From the NCBI GenBank assembly GCA_030847615.1, contig JAUMIR010000004.1:87769001-87833000 (forward strand): a stretch of 64,000 nucleotides of DNA, read 5' to 3'. The position numbers were made by a program, and so were the translations under genes. Below, one piece after another: positions 11,045-22,347 of the stretch (the stretch's first letter is position 1; each line of letters begins with the position of its first letter). The notes under the pieces are model-generated. The model did no database searches and was not told the origin of the DNA. It saw only the letters and a program-made list of their open reading frames with translations. The stretch comes from Gambelia wislizenii. Taxonomy: Eukaryota; Chordata; Lepidosauria; Squamata; Crotaphytidae.

Positions 11045-12560
11045 CATAGAATCATAAAATCATAGAATTGCAGAGTTGGAAGAGACCACGAGGGCCATCC
11101 AGTCCAACCCCCTGCCATGCAGGAAATCATGATCAAAGCATCCCCGACAGATGGCCCTCCAGCCTCTGTTTAAAGACCTCCAAGGAAGGAGACCCAACCA
11201 TGCTCCGAGGGAGTGCGTTCCACTGCCGAACAGCTCTTACTGTCAAAAAGTTCCTCCTAATGTTGAGGTGGAATCTCTGTTCCTGGAGCTTGCATCCATT
11301 GCTCCGTGTTCCAATCTCTGGAGCAACAGAAAACAAGCCTGCTCCATCCTCAATGTGACACCCCTTCAAATACTTAAACAGGGCTATCATATTGCCTCTT
11401 AACCATCTTTTTTCCAGGCTAAACATACCTAGCTCCCTAAGTCTCTCCTCATAAGTCATGGTTTCCAGGACCTTTCACCATTTTAGTCGCCCTCCTCTGG
11501 ACACGCTCCAATTTGTCAATATCCTTTTTGAATTGTGGTGCCCAGAACTGGACACAGTATTCTAGGTGAGGTCTGACCAAGGCAGAATAGAGCGGCACTA
11601 TTACTTCCCTTGATCTGGACACTATACTTCTATTGATGCATCCCAAAATCGCATTGGCCTTTTTAGCTGCCGCATCACACTGTTGACTCATGTTCAACTT
11701 GTGGTCTATTGGACTCCTAGATCCCTTTCGCACGTAGTCTCATTCAGCCAGGTCTCCCCCATCCTATATCTATGCATTTCATTTTTTCGCCCTAAGTGCA
11801 GTACCTTACATTTCTCCGTATTGAATTTCATTTTGTTAGCTTTGGCCCAGCTCTCCAGTTTATCCAGGTCATCTTGAATTTTGATCCTGTCCTCCAGGGT
11901 ATTAGCTACTCCTCCTAATTTGGTGTCATCTGCAAATTTAGTAAGTATGCCCCTAATTCCCTCATCCAAGTCATTGATAAAGATGTTGAATAGCACTGGG
12001 CCCAGGACAGAACCCTGTGGCACCCCACTGGTCACATCTTTCCAAGATGCAGAGGAGCCACTGCTGAGCACCCTTTGGGTTCGGCTGGTCAACCAATTAC
12101 AAATCCATTGAACTGTTAACTTGTCTAGCCCACATTTTACAAGCTTGTTTGCAAGAATGTCATGGGGAACCTTGTCAAAGGCCTTACTGAAATCAAGGTA
12201 TGCGATGTCCACAGCATTCCCTTCATGTAGCAAGCTGGTAACTTTATCAAAAAAAGAGATCAGATTAGTCTGGCATGACTTGTTTCTCTGAAACCCATGT
12301 TGACTTTTTGTGATTATGGCATTGCCTTCTAAATGTCCACAGACTCTCTGTTTAATGATCTGCTCTAGAATCTTCCCTGGTATTGATGTCAGACTAACTG
12401 GACGATAATTGTTGGGATCCTCTTTTTTCCCCCTTTTGAAGATGGGGACAACGTTTGCCCTCCTCCAGTCTGCTGGGACTTCTCCTGTTCTCCAGGAGTT
12501 CTCCAAGATTATTGCCAATGGCTCTGAGATTATATTTGCCAGCTCTTTTAATACTCTTGG
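11045..12560 (-). mobile_element. CR1 LINE, 5'-truncated
   Basis: On the minus strand this encodes CR1 reverse transcriptase. The largest piece (12518 to 11706, 270 residues) has NYRPVSLTSIPGKILEQ, the HGFQRNKSCQTNL block, YLDFSKAFDKVPHD, SGVPQGSVLGPVLFNIF and the catalytic FADDTKLGG. The thumb region (11733-11449) has [13 protein letters not shown] and RVQRRATK. The C-terminal region (11459-11133) has [16 protein letters not shown] and GSPSLEVFKQRL. Two frame changes separate the pieces. The 3' end (11045-11072) carries the diagnostic CR1 octamer-type tail, seen here as CATAGAATCATAAAATCATAG. It lies inside the L2 at 9721-14068; GCATAT and GCAATAT at the two edges may be a decayed target duplication. 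Confidence 0.9.
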
Positions 12561-12639
12561 TATGCAATATGCTTTCCTATGAACTCTAGCCCATGTTTGG
12601 TCAATCTTGCTCTGAGTCTTCCACCATCATTGCTCTAGT

Positions 12640-13066
12640 TGTCAGGATTAATCTTGGATGTGACCTTTTCCAGCCAAGTTCAGTTCTGTTGTATCACTTT
12701 GTGGCTAATTGTGTTTGGGTTCTTTTGTACTTGCTAACGAGTATGTAATCTAACTGGGGAAAGGGGGTATGTGCTCTATGTTTGTAACAGTTTCATAAAG
12801 CTGGCACCTGGCCTCAACTATAGGAAAAGTGGGCTGATCCTAGGTCTGATGGGAACTGAGTGTGGGGATGATGGATAGCCAATGACTGTATAGCTCGCCA
12901 GATTTTGTAGATTGTAGAATGCTTTTAGTATTCTGCTTGTTAGTTAGGTTTCATTCTGAGCAATCAATTTGTAGGGTTAGCTCTTTGGATTACTGTGATA
13001 ATAAAGTTTCTGTTTTTAAACTCTGAAACTGCTGATCACTGAGTCTGAAAAAGCCAGTACGTGACA
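12640..13066 (+). mobile_element. Solo LTR, gypsy/ERV-like, 5-bp TSD CTAGT
   Basis: A 427-bp block begins TGTCAGGATTAATC and ends CAGTACGTGACA, giving TGTCA/TGACA terminal inverted repeats. CTAGT occurs immediately before (12635-12639) and after (13067-13071), a perfect 5-bp target duplication. A polyadenylation signal AATAAAG lies near 13000, which sets the plus orientation. No internal region remains, as expected after LTR-LTR recombination. The exact LTR superfamily is not determined. Confidence 0.8.
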
Positions 13067-14068
13067 CTAGTTTCGATCCCACTTGTTTCATCATTGCCAG
13101 CTCCCTAGTAAACCAGGAGGCTCATTTGACTCCGCTCCATGAGAGGGGACACTCAGGTCAATCATGTCCACTGCCCTGGCCATTTTTCCATTCCAGAGGT
13201 CAGCCAGGACTTGGAAAGGTTTACCTGCCCAGGCAATAGAAAATTCTCAAAGTGCCATCAGGAATCCATCCAGATCCATAAGTCTCTTGGTCTTATTTTA
13301 TTCCCCAATGCTGAAGAGGCTTTTAGTGAGTTTAAACCCCACAAGGTAGAGATCTCTGCATGACAATGCAACTATGAAAAGTTCCTCCACATCCACCTCA
13401 CCATCATCCAGCCCAGCCCGGTAAACTAGGTCTAGAGTGTGACCAGTAACATGGATGGCCCCAGATATTACTTGGGACAGACCCATTGTTGTCACAGAAG
13501 ACATGAAGTCCTGAGCCGTTCCCAACAGAGGGGTCTCTGCATGGATGTTGAAGTCCACCAGCACAACAAGCTTGAGGACTCCAACACCATCACTGAGACC
13601 AACTTGGCCAGCTCAGGAAGGGAGACTTTTGAACAATGCCATAGACTGTATACCAGCAGAATCTCTATTCTGTCACAGACACCCACCTTTAAATGTACAT
13701 ACACAAACCCAGTAGACTGTGGGACAGGGCACCTGATGAAGAAGATGGGATCCCAACAGACCACTGCAACCCCATCTCCCCATTCCCCAGGTCCTGTCTG
13801 CTGTTCCAGAGATAACCCAGGCAGACAAACCTGGGAGAGCTTAATGCACACACCCAGCTTCATCCAGCCCGGTCTCCAAAATGCAAGCCACATCAGCAGG
13901 CTCATGCAAGATCAGGTCCTGCAGCAAGGTTATTTTCTCATCAACCAACCTGGCATTAAGCAGCTGTATTTTCAGTCTCGGGACCTGTTGCCAAGGCTAT
14001 ACAGACTATTTAAAGTGGGAGACAGCTTGGGAGCAGCCAATTCACTATGGTTCTCCTCTCTCCCATGA

Positions 14069-15707
14069 TAGCACTGTCTCCCCACTCCATATTTCCCTCT
14101 ACCCTTTATTATTGGAATGGCCGCTCCCCTGGCTGCTTCCCCTCCCATGCTCTCTGTATAACCCATTCTCTCTCTCTCTCTGCTGGCAGGACAGGTTTTT
14201 TTCCAACCCCCCCCCCCAACAAATGGAAGACTACACATTACAAATAAAAGAGCCTCCTCTTTACTTCCAAGCAAGGTAATTGGTCCCTTGGGGGTGCTCC
14301 ACCCCCAAAGTGGCTTCTCCAACAAGACAACCCCCTTTCGGGTTGCCTCTTAGATTGTGACCCCTTCAGTGGAGGGCCCACCACCCCTTTCAGGTAAGCG
14401 AGCAGGTGGTGGCTATGCTGGTACACCAGAGTCCCTGGGGCTTCCTGCAGGTGAGCAAAAGGTATTCTCAGGAAGGCAGCAGTTCTCAAAGATGCCACTG
14501 CCTGCAACAAGTGGGTGGAGAGAGCAGCTACAAACCTCTCCTTTCTGGTGTGTGTGTGTGTGTAGATGGTAGTGGCAGCTCTTCTCATCAGTGTGCCGAC
14601 TCCCTAGTTAAAATGGTATTGAAGTGCTATAGTTGTGTAGTGTGAACATACCCTCCAACGTTACACAGATGAAGGCCAGGACACATGAGCCAAGCAACAT
14701 CAGTGTGGTCAAGATGCAAAGGTTACAAATAAATAAGAACACACAAGCTGGGAGAGGCTGCAGCAGTTTGCCTGAGTCTATTGGGAAGGGCAAGATTCTG
14801 CCCCTCCTCTCCTTCTCCCCCCACCCCGTGAGTTAATTGAGCATAAATTATTTTTGCACTCTTAATTCAGTTTGCAGCAATTGAAGTAAGCTGAGGACAA
14901 AAGGGGACAAAAGGGGAAGGAGGAGAAAGAAATTGGGAAATTTTAAAAAGCAACTGAAAAAGTGGGATGGCAGTGGTTTCATTGGGACTGTCCCTGTCAA
15001 ATCAAGACAGTCGGAAGGTATGGCGTGAAAGAGACCCTACTGTGGCTCTCCTTCTGTAACGTTACAAAGGCTGGTGTCACCCTGCCCTTCAACAGTGTCA
15101 CCTGGTGCAGTTCGGCCTCTCTGTACTCCCCTAATGCCACCACTGCTTTCCCTTAAGGCAGTTGTCCACAGAGCTGTGGATTCCTAATTTGGGCTCAACA
15201 TTTCCTGAGACAAAGCCTATCCATGAAAGAACCTGTAGCAGTTTATATAGGTTTTGGGTATAGCCATGCAACGCAATGTGAAGCTAATTCTATTACAAGA
15301 CACAGGCCTGTACAAGAGCTTGGCCTCAAACCTCAGGCTCCCCTGGGGCTCTAAGCAGATGTTCTTCCTTCCTGCTATGAAACTCCTGTTTATTATTCCA
15401 ACATAATACCCTGGGGCTTTGGCTCCTAAGGGAAAAATAAATAAGAGCAGCAATTAGGGAAAAATAGTCACAGCTGGAAATATGCCTATTAGGATTGCTT
15501 GATGTGTCCTATATTGCCCAGGAAGATGAACATCATCCATACCACTTAATGGGTTTCCTTTATCTCACGAAATGTCATAAACTAAATTTTACTGTCATTT
15601 CATTTCATAAAACTGTTCTTTGTAATTAATATTGCAAACCCAGTGTGGAGAGTGGTTTAAAATGAGTTCCAAAAGCAAATAGCAATCATTGCCAATGGGC
15701 TAGCTTT
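14069..15707. other. Unassigned DNA with simple repeats
   Basis: Contains a (CT)n run at about 14168-14184, a C-run near 14207-14217 and a (GT)n run near 14549-14564. The short open frames on both strands look like chance frames. No gene recognised. Confidence 0.4.
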
Positions 15708-16238
15708 GGGCTTGTCTGCACTGGCCAAATACCCCATCTTGCCCCCATTCGAGAGCCCTGTAGTCCAAATGACGCAGGGCATTTACCCCAGTCTTTCCCT
15801 ATGCAGTCCAAATGACCCCTGTGGCAGATATGCGGCTGGAATGGGGGCAAGCTGGGATAGGCCCTTTACCATGATATAAGAGAATACCCCGTTTACTCAA
15901 TTTCCACTGGATCAGGCCCTGCGTGTCCACAGGAACCTGTCCATGATGCCAGTCCTCCCTGCCACTGCCAGCTCCCTGGCTCTTCTTGAAGCCAGGCAGG
16001 GGTCCTGTAGCATGTGATCAAGGCTGGCCATATGCAGGGGGCCTGCAGTCATATGTTGCAGGACCCCTACCTGGTGTCTGTGTTAGTGAGAAAATGGTGG
16101 CCATGGCAGCTTCAGCAATGGGCTAGCATCCTGTTTGTACTCTGGCCTGTGTTTTGCAGCAGGTGGGAAACAGGCCATATCCATAACCATGATATGCCAT
16201 CAGGGAACTGGTGTATTCTGGCTAGTGCAGATAAGCCC
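15708..16238. mobile_element. TIR element GGGCTTGTCT family (M5), copy 1
   Basis: A 531-bp non-autonomous element. The left tip GGGCTTGTCTGCACTGGCCA pairs with the right tip TGGCTAGTGCAGATAAGCCC. TTT flanks both ends (15705-15707 and 16239-16241), a possible 3-bp target duplication as in PIF/Harbinger elements. The interior includes mirrored CCCTGTAGTCCAAATGAC/GCAGTCCAAATGACC blocks and a CAGCTCCCTGGCTCTTC motif shared with copies at 21626-22157 and 51307-55479. No transposase is present. Confidence 0.65.
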
Positions 16239-16397
16239 TTTGTCATTCAAGTCTATTTTACTGTCCAGACACCTTTTCTTAGTTTGGTCAGTTTGGTAAG
16301 TGACAAGAGACATACAAATGGACAACTACCAACCATCTGAACATTTCCCACAACCTAGCTGGTTGGCACTGATGTGTACCCTTTCTTCCAGCTGACA

Positions 16398-16486
16398 CTC
16401 AGAGCTTGGAAAAGTTACTCTGGCCATGCTGGCTGAGAGAACTCTGGGATTTGTAGTCCAAAAAATATGTAACTTCCCCCAGCTCT
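16398..16486. mobile_element. Foldback MITE (family M2)
   Basis: The left tip CAGAGCTTGGAAAAGTTACT is mirrored by GTAACTTCCCCCAGCTCTG, with GGGATTTGTAGTCC between them. Single arms of the same family lie near 18690-18765, 27968-28075 and 30455-30545. Non-coding. Confidence 0.6.
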
Positions 16487-16623
16487 GCTTATTTTGTAGG
16501 CTGGCTGGGGCCCCAGTTCAGAATGCCCAGACCTGTTACAACTGAATCTATCTGCAGCTTCTGGATGCACACTAAGATGCCCCACCTGCACAAAGATGTT
16601 CCTCCCTGGAGCTATTTTTTTCC

Positions 16624-18660
16624 ATCTGGTGTATCATACTGGGCTTTATCATGACATCTCCTCCTGTGATGTGGTGGGTCGGCTGCCAGCTCCCAAGGGG
16701 TTAACTGGCCCCGGCAGGGGGTCCACACCCAGCTCCACAGTACACTGACTGACACGTCAAGCATGTGAACAGTTTTCCCACCTCAGAGCAATCCAATTCC
16801 CACATGCCAGCTGCCAGGAGGCCAGGTCTGAATGCAGAAGAACCAGTTCACTGTCTGATCCAAGGTTGAGTGAATGCAAGGTTTAGATGTATTTAATGGA
16901 GGCACACCCCTTTTTGCACACTTCACAGGGAGGGTAAGCTATTCCAAGCCCCTTAATTCAATTATTTTATTTTTATTTTGCTTGCATTACAGTTTCCAGA
17001 ATCCTCTCAGCCAGCATGGCCAGTCTGGCTGCCTCTCTTACTCTGGCTGAAGCAGAGAAGAGCTTGGAGAGCAATTACATCCACCCACTCCAGCAGTCCG
17101 TAGCAACACTGGCCTGCCCAGAGCACAGGGCAAACAATCTGAACTGGAGAGGAGAGGAGGGGGCAGGGGAGCTGACATGCTACAACAAAGATTGTGCAAT
17201 TGGAAGACTACAGCAAACTGAGTTGCTACCGATCTGAACTTGCAATCACTGGGGCAGGGTATAAAAAGTAATTTTCCATTGCACTACACATGGCACAATA
17301 GGATGGTCACACACACTGCTAAGCTTTTGTCCTAAATGGCATTGGCCATGACATTTAGATGTGCCACTTCCATGGGCTTCTTCTCTTGTACTCAGTAGAA
17401 TGAAGCTGAGACAAGACTTTGCTATAGCCTGTCAAAGAGTGTCAGCTTCCGTGTCAGCAAGACAATCAATCTATTATTCTGAGGTTTTAAAAAACTATCC
17501 AAGGTCCTGTACCTTGAGTAGCTTCTTTAAAATTCAGACTAAAATCCAAGAACAGATTCATCACCCCATTGACACAGCACCCACCAGCCACCAATGCAGT
17601 CAGTGTAACTGACAGTGTGCTGTGGAGCTGGGTGTGGACCCCTGCCAAGGCCAGTTAGCCCCTTGGGAGCTAGCAGCCAACCCACTGTTATCTGAATGCG
17701 TGGGGTCCGTGAGGACCCACTCATGACACTAAAATTATGATATTAAGTTGAGGAAATTTAATTAGCTCTAAGGTAAGGCTGTGAGAGGTTGCATAATTTA
17801 TGGAACCTTTGCACCTGTGTATACCAGTACTCACTGATGAGAATCCAAGCCAAAATGAAATAAAAATGGTTTTTATTGGAAAATAATTGTAGAAGCATTC
17901 ACACATGCACTCACGCTCACATGACAACCATGCAAGGCTAACAAAGAGTCAAGGCAGAAATAATGAGATAGAGGAATAGATTCAGGGAGTTATGGGCTAT
18001 ATTTACCAGTCCTGAAGAGCAGAGGTTTGTGCAGCAATGGCATATTCAGACTTGGAGCTGAGGCTGCTACAGCAGTCCGTCAGAGTAACAGTGTCCAACT
18101 GTAGCACACACAGCTATTATTTGAGGGTAATATTATACCCAATATTGTACCTTTAGGGGTGTTTTGAGTGTAAAACAATGCTTAAATGGCTTTCCCATAG
18201 TTAAACAAAGGAAACTACAGCTTCGTTGATTGCCGCTAATGGTTGCGACATTAATGTTGATGGGTTTATGACAGTCTCTGTATTGTGTATAGGAAAAGGT
18301 ATGAGGGAAGGTATTTTGTGGATAATGGGGGTTCCAGTCACCATTTGTTTTTGGAGTATGACTCACTGCCAGGTGCATCTAGGAAAGATTGGCACATTCC
18401 CCCTTAATGACTCTGACTAAGGGGTTTCGCATTAACCTTGTCCTGGGTGTGTTTGTTGTGGATTCTTCATGACATCTTCGTGGAGCCTAGTGACCTCCAC
18501 CTGACCCTATCTGTGGTCAGCCCTGGTCTATCTTAGACCTCGTGAATTGTCCAAAATGTTGAATTATGAGTTATTAGAGGAAGGGGGTGTGAGGTGAGGT
18601 AACACCACCATATCACAGGAGGAGATGGCATGATAAAGGCCCAGTATGATATACCAGTAA
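16624..18660. mobile_element. Inverted-repeat element, right arm split by a solo LTR
   Basis: The left arm at 16624-16760 is repeated in reverse complement on the right, but in two separated pieces: 17606-17685 and 18605-18660. The matching blocks are CAGCTCCCAAGGGGTTAACT with AGTTAGCCCCTTGGGAGCT, and ATCATACTGGGC with GCCCAGTATGAT. The gap in the right arm is exactly the solo LTR at 17686-18604. The interior shows no transposase. The superfamily and outer tips are not defined, so the true boundaries may lie further out. Confidence 0.6.
17686..18604 (-). mobile_element. Solo LTR, gypsy/ERV-like, 4-bp TSD CCAC
   Basis: A 919-bp block begins TGTTATCTGAATGC and ends GAGGTAACA, with TGTTA/TAACA termini. 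CCAC precedes it (17682-17685) and follows it (18605-18608). Removing the block plus one CCAC restores the arm of the surrounding inverted-repeat element as read in its other arm, independent support for the boundaries. On the minus strand an AATAAAAACC polyadenylation signal lies near 17870, setting the orientation. No internal domain survives. Confidence 0.8.
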
Positions 18661-18689
18661 TTGACAGGCTGAGAAATTTATGCTGAGTC

Positions 18690-18765
18690 TGATTCAGAGC
18701 TTGTAAAAAAAATTGGACTAGAACTCCCAGTATCCCCAGGCCAGCATGCCCCCAAGCTAGGACAT
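18690..18765. mobile_element. Foldback MITE arm (family M2)
   Basis: CAGAGCTTGTAAAA followed by TTGGACTAGAACTCCCAG and GCCAGCATG matches one arm of the M2 family. The rest (18766-19121) shows nothing recognisable. Confidence 0.45.
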
Positions 18766-19121
18766 GCTGAGGTAACCCTCAGCCAAGTGACCTGTCATTA
18801 TTTCTCTGTGACTTTATCTCCTTCATGGACCCAGGCTCCTGGGCTGCAGTTCTGGAGAAGATTATAAAAGCTGCTCCCTGTTAACAATTGGTTGCTTCCA
18901 TGCCATTGGGGCTGTAAATACACTTCAGATTTTAACCTGGACTTTAAAAATCGCTATCCAAAATGTTAAACCTTATTCCCCCAAAGGTACCTACGATAGC
19001 TCCTTTAAAGTTCAGCTAAACCCTAGAGTGGATTTATTGCCCCACGAACATGGAAGGAACCAGCTGGCATGTAAGGCTGCTACCATGTAGGGTATGCAGA
19101 ATAGACTAGTACAACCAAACC

Positions 19122-19575
19122 AGAAGCCTTTTCACACTACACACTTATAGAACTATGATTCCACTTTAACTGCCATAGCAACATCCTACAGAATGCTGGC
19201 ATTTGCAGTTTAGGGAGAGGTATTTTGAATTCTAAGAGCCAGCATGGTGTAGTGGTTTGAGTGTTGGCTTAGGGAGATTACGCTTCAGATCCCAGCTGAG
19301 CCATGGTAACCTACTGGGTGTCCTTGGGCATGGCACATTCTCTTATTTTGAGAGGATGGTAATGGCAAACTCCCTCTGAAAAAATCTTTTCAAGAAATCT
19401 TTATGATAGGGTCATGATAAGTCAGAGTTGACTTGAAACCACATAACAATGACAACAATTTAGAATTCCCAGCCAGAGAGCTCTTGTGCCTCATCAAACT
19501 ACAAACCCCAAAATTCCATAGGATGCAGCCATGGCAGTTAAAGTGGAATCATAGTGCTAGAACTGTGTAGCACTG
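19122..19575. mobile_element. Foldback MITE (M1) interrupted by a SINE
   Basis: The left arm (19122-19233) has CACACTACACACTTATAGAA, CTTTAACTGCCATAG and GGCATTTGCAGTTTAG. The right arm (19463-19575) mirrors it with CAAACTACAAACCCC, GCCATGGCAGTTAAAG and CTAGAACTGTGTAG. The two arms are continuous once the SINE is removed. Confidence 0.7.
19236..19462 (+). mobile_element. Sauria-type tRNA-derived SINE
   Basis: It opens GAGCCAGCATGGTGTAGTGG, a tRNA-like head with an A-box, followed by a degraded B-box region (CTTCAGATCCCAGCTGAG). The tail has ATAGGGTCATGATAAGTCAG and GACTTGAAACCACATAACAA, the BovB-like 3' end of Sauria SINEs. The flanks TTTGAATTC and TTTAGAATTC look like a short target duplication. 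It sits inside an M1 foldback MITE. Confidence 0.8.
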
Positions 19576-19805
19576 AGAGGGCCCTGAATGCAGTTCTAGC
19601 CAACACTTGACACACAGACTAGAAATACAGTCTTTTATATCAGCTCTGTGTGCATGTATGTATGTACAGGATGTTCTCTCTTGTAATAATGGTGACCACT
19701 TTGCACCTAGATGAAGAAGTGGTGATTTTCTCAAGCTTCATAACCCTTCTTTTCTGGATTTGACAAAATCCTTCAGTCTTGAGGAAAAAACATAGCCCAA
19801 CAGTA

Positions 19806-20478
19806 GTGCATGCGAAAGGGATCTAGGAGTCTTGGTGGACCGCAAGCTGAACAGGAGTCAGCAGTGTGATGCAGCAGCCAGAAAAGCCAATGCAATTCTT
19901 GGCTGTATCAATAGGAGTATAGTATCTAGTTTGAGGGAAGTCATAGTGCCACTCTATTCTGCTTTGGTCAGACCTCACCTGTAACACTGTGTCCAGTTCT
20001 GGGCACACAATTCTGGAAGGAAATGGACAAGCTGGAACATGTCCACAGAAGAGTGACAAAAATGGTGAAAGGTCTGGAACCCATGCCCTATGAGTAGTGG
20101 TTAGGGACCTGGGCATGTTTAGCCTATGGAAGAGAAGGTTAAGAGGGGACATGATAGTCATGTTTAAATATTTGAAGGGAAGGTGTATTGAGGATGGAGC
20201 AAGCTTGTTTTCTGCTGCTCCAGAGACTAGGACACGGAGCAATGGATTCAAATGAAAAGAGATTCCACTTGAACATTAGGAAGAACTTCCTGATGGTAAG
20301 AGCTGGGTGACAGTGGAACACACTGTTTTGGAGTGTGGTGGAGTCTCCATCTTTGGAGGTTTTTAAACAGAGGCTGGATGGCCATCCATTGGGTGTGCTT
20401 CTATTGTGTGTTCCTTCATTGCAGGGGTCTTGACTGGATGGCCCTTGCGGTCTCTTCCAACTCTATGATTCTATGAAC
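19806..20478 (+). mobile_element. CR1 LINE 3' end
   Basis: The plus strand aligns with the end of CR1 ORF2 and the 3' UTR of the copies at 11045, 51484 and 57340: a GCGAAAGGGATCTAGGAGTC start, CAGTGTGATGCAGCAGCC, ATAGTGCCACTCTATTCTGC and GTTTAAATATTTGAAGGG, then the ending CTATGATTCTATGAAC. Stops interrupt all frames. It is a 5'-truncated dead copy. Confidence 0.85.
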
Positions 20479-21445
20479 AGAACAGTCCCAGAGTCTGATA
20501 CAATCGTGTCTCCCACATACAGCTTTGAACAACTAAATGGATGCTTCAGATTTGTGATAAATGCACTTGTCACCTTGGCCTTTTGCAGTGGTTACTCAAC
20601 TCCTTGGCTGATAAGAATGAAAGATCGGCTTGTCCTGTTACTGATGCTCTGGAATGAGACATGGGCCATTAATGCTTGGAGTGATAAAACACGTACTGGG
20701 TAGCAGAGAAACATTGCAGGGCATCACAATCTAGTCACATGACAATGTTTGGCAATTCATCTTCTGCCTTCATGGGTAGGTACTTGGTTTCAGTGGTTCA
20801 CAAAATATGAAAGCTCAGCTTGTGAAACATTTGAACAGCAGTTCTTAAGATGTGCGAGTTGCCAGTTGATATTGCTCCCTTTATCCCAGGAGTGAGCAAC
20901 TGTGATGGGCTAAGGGCCAATTTTCTGCCCTTGAAAATTTCAGGGGGACAGAAACTGAGAAAATGAAAAAAGAAAAAAAGAAAAAAAAGAAGGGGATGGA
21001 GTCTACTTCAGGCTTTGAAAAATGAGGTGGTGGGAGGTTGATGTTAGCCAGTGCAGGGCCCCTGCACCCCCTGCAGGTGCAAGGTCACCTGAGGAGTCAA
21101 GGGGGTCAAAGTCTGCAAAAGCAGTCTTTGGGTGGCACATAGGTCCCCTCAGCCACACTTTGTCCACCCTGCTTGCCTGACCCTTAACATTCCTTTAAAC
21201 CATCTTTCCTGGTTTATATGCATAGTACAGATTTGCAGATTTTCCGGTGGCACCAAATTGATCCCACTCATCTTTATTTAGAGAAAGTATCTCTCATTGC
21301 AGAAGTCCAGTATGAGTATACAAGTACGCTAATTCCCAGAATCCCTTGACATATTATGGAGAAGAGCCAAAACCTTTCCTGTATCAGGTCAATCAGATTG
21401 GTGATGCCAGTGGACTCTCATCATCCCTGTTAAACCAACCTGGGC
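20479..21445. other. Unassigned DNA
   Basis: Contains an A/G-rich run near 20960-20997 and otherwise no recognisable gene or repeat. Confidence 0.4.
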
Positions 21446-22205
21446 CACATTCATACTATGCAGGTATAGTGCTATTATTCTACTTTAACTGCCATGGTTC
21501 TGTCCTATGGAATCCTGAGATTGGTAGTTTAGGAAGAGGCCTTTAGAATTTCCAAGCAGAGAGTTCTAGTGCACCATCAAACTATAAACCCCAGGATTCT
21601 ATAGGATGGAATCATGACAGTTAAAGGGCTTGTCTATACCCCAGGGTACTTGCATCATTTTGCTCTCATCTTGGAGCCCTAAAGTCCTGATGATACAGGA
21701 CTTTTGCCCTGTTCTGCCCCCGGACACTCCTCACCACTCCAAGAGCAAAGTAAGGGCTACGATGGAGGGAAGCATTCTAAAATACCCATTTTAATCTGTT
21801 CCCATCAGGGCGGGGGGAATGGATCAGCCCCTATATGACCGCAGGAGCCCATCCCAGTGGGCCGTCCCATTCTTTCAGCTGCCAGTCTTCCTCGCTCTCT
21901 CCGAAGCAGAAAGGAGTCCCACAGCACGTGACCAAGGCTGGTCACATCCATGGGGCCTTGGTGACATGTTGCAGGCAGGCTTCCTGCCTTCAGAGAGAGC
22001 GAGGGAGACACTGGTGGCAGTGGCTACAGAGATGAGCTGGTGTTCCCGCCTGGACTTCCTCTCATTTGGAGGTGGTAACAGGGGTGGAATGGATTTGATC
22101 TCTGGCCAGGATATGCTGGCAGGAAGCCGGCATATCCTGGCTTGTGTAGATGAGCCCAGAGAGGAATCATAGTGCTATAATTATGTAGTGTGAATGGGTC
22201 CCAGG
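21446..22205. mobile_element. Foldback MITE (M1) interrupted by an M5 TIR element
   Basis: The left arm at 21446-21625 (TTTAACTGCCATGGTTCTGTC; CCTGAGATTGGTAGTTTAGG) runs through the centre into GACAGTTAAA. The outer right tip (GGAATCATAGTGCTATAATT, then TAGTGTGAATGGG) resumes at about 22160, beyond the inserted element. Confidence 0.6.
21626..22157. mobile_element. TIR element GGGCTTGTCT family (M5), copy 2
   Basis: The tips GGGCTTGTCTATACC and GTGTAGATGAGCCC are inverted repeats. The interior shares GTGACCAAGGCTGGTCACAT and nearby blocks with the copies at 15708 and 51307/55138. The flanking trinucleotides are AAA and AGA, compatible with a 3-bp duplication with one change. No coding region. 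Confidence 0.6.
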
Positions 22206-22347
22206 ATTTCAGCTACAATGTCCTGAAATTAAAATACCAAGCTGCAACTGTTTAGTCTATCCTGATGGAATAACCTTTCTTGGTGCACCATTTCTTTATC
22301 TAATCTTCTGAAATGGAAATCCCATCACAGTGAGTTTATAGCTTCTA

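Larger units (their letters stand above)
9721..14068 (-). mobile_element. L2-type LINE split by a CR1 and a solo LTR
   Basis: The minus-strand pieces read in L2 order. Endonuclease remnants lie at 14060-13290: VCWDPIFF, CPVPQSTGFVYVHLK, then DFNIHAE and VTGHTLDLVYRAGL. Linker sequence covers about 13290-12560 and 11040-10790. A reverse-transcriptase remnant follows at 10780-10590 with LLALLDFSVAFDTIDHG and GMGLRGTVL. The 3' region runs down to a tail at 9721-9790 with ATTC repeats. CR1 (about 11045-12560) and a solo LTR (12640-13066) sit inside it. Several frame changes and deletions are present. Treating the pieces as one parent copy is an inference from order, strand and continuity. Confidence 0.7.

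Noticed and set aside
13439..14068. Plus-strand open frame of 209 codons
   Set aside because: It is the antisense shadow of the L2 endonuclease remnant on the minus strand.
17016..17237. Possible small gene (MASLAASLTLAEAEK...)
   Set aside because: Short, with no domain, no splice or promoter context, and located inside an inverted-repeat element.
19236..19320. tRNA gene
   Set aside because: The A-box and B-box-like parts belong to a SINE head, the cloverleaf is degraded, and a BovB-like tail follows.
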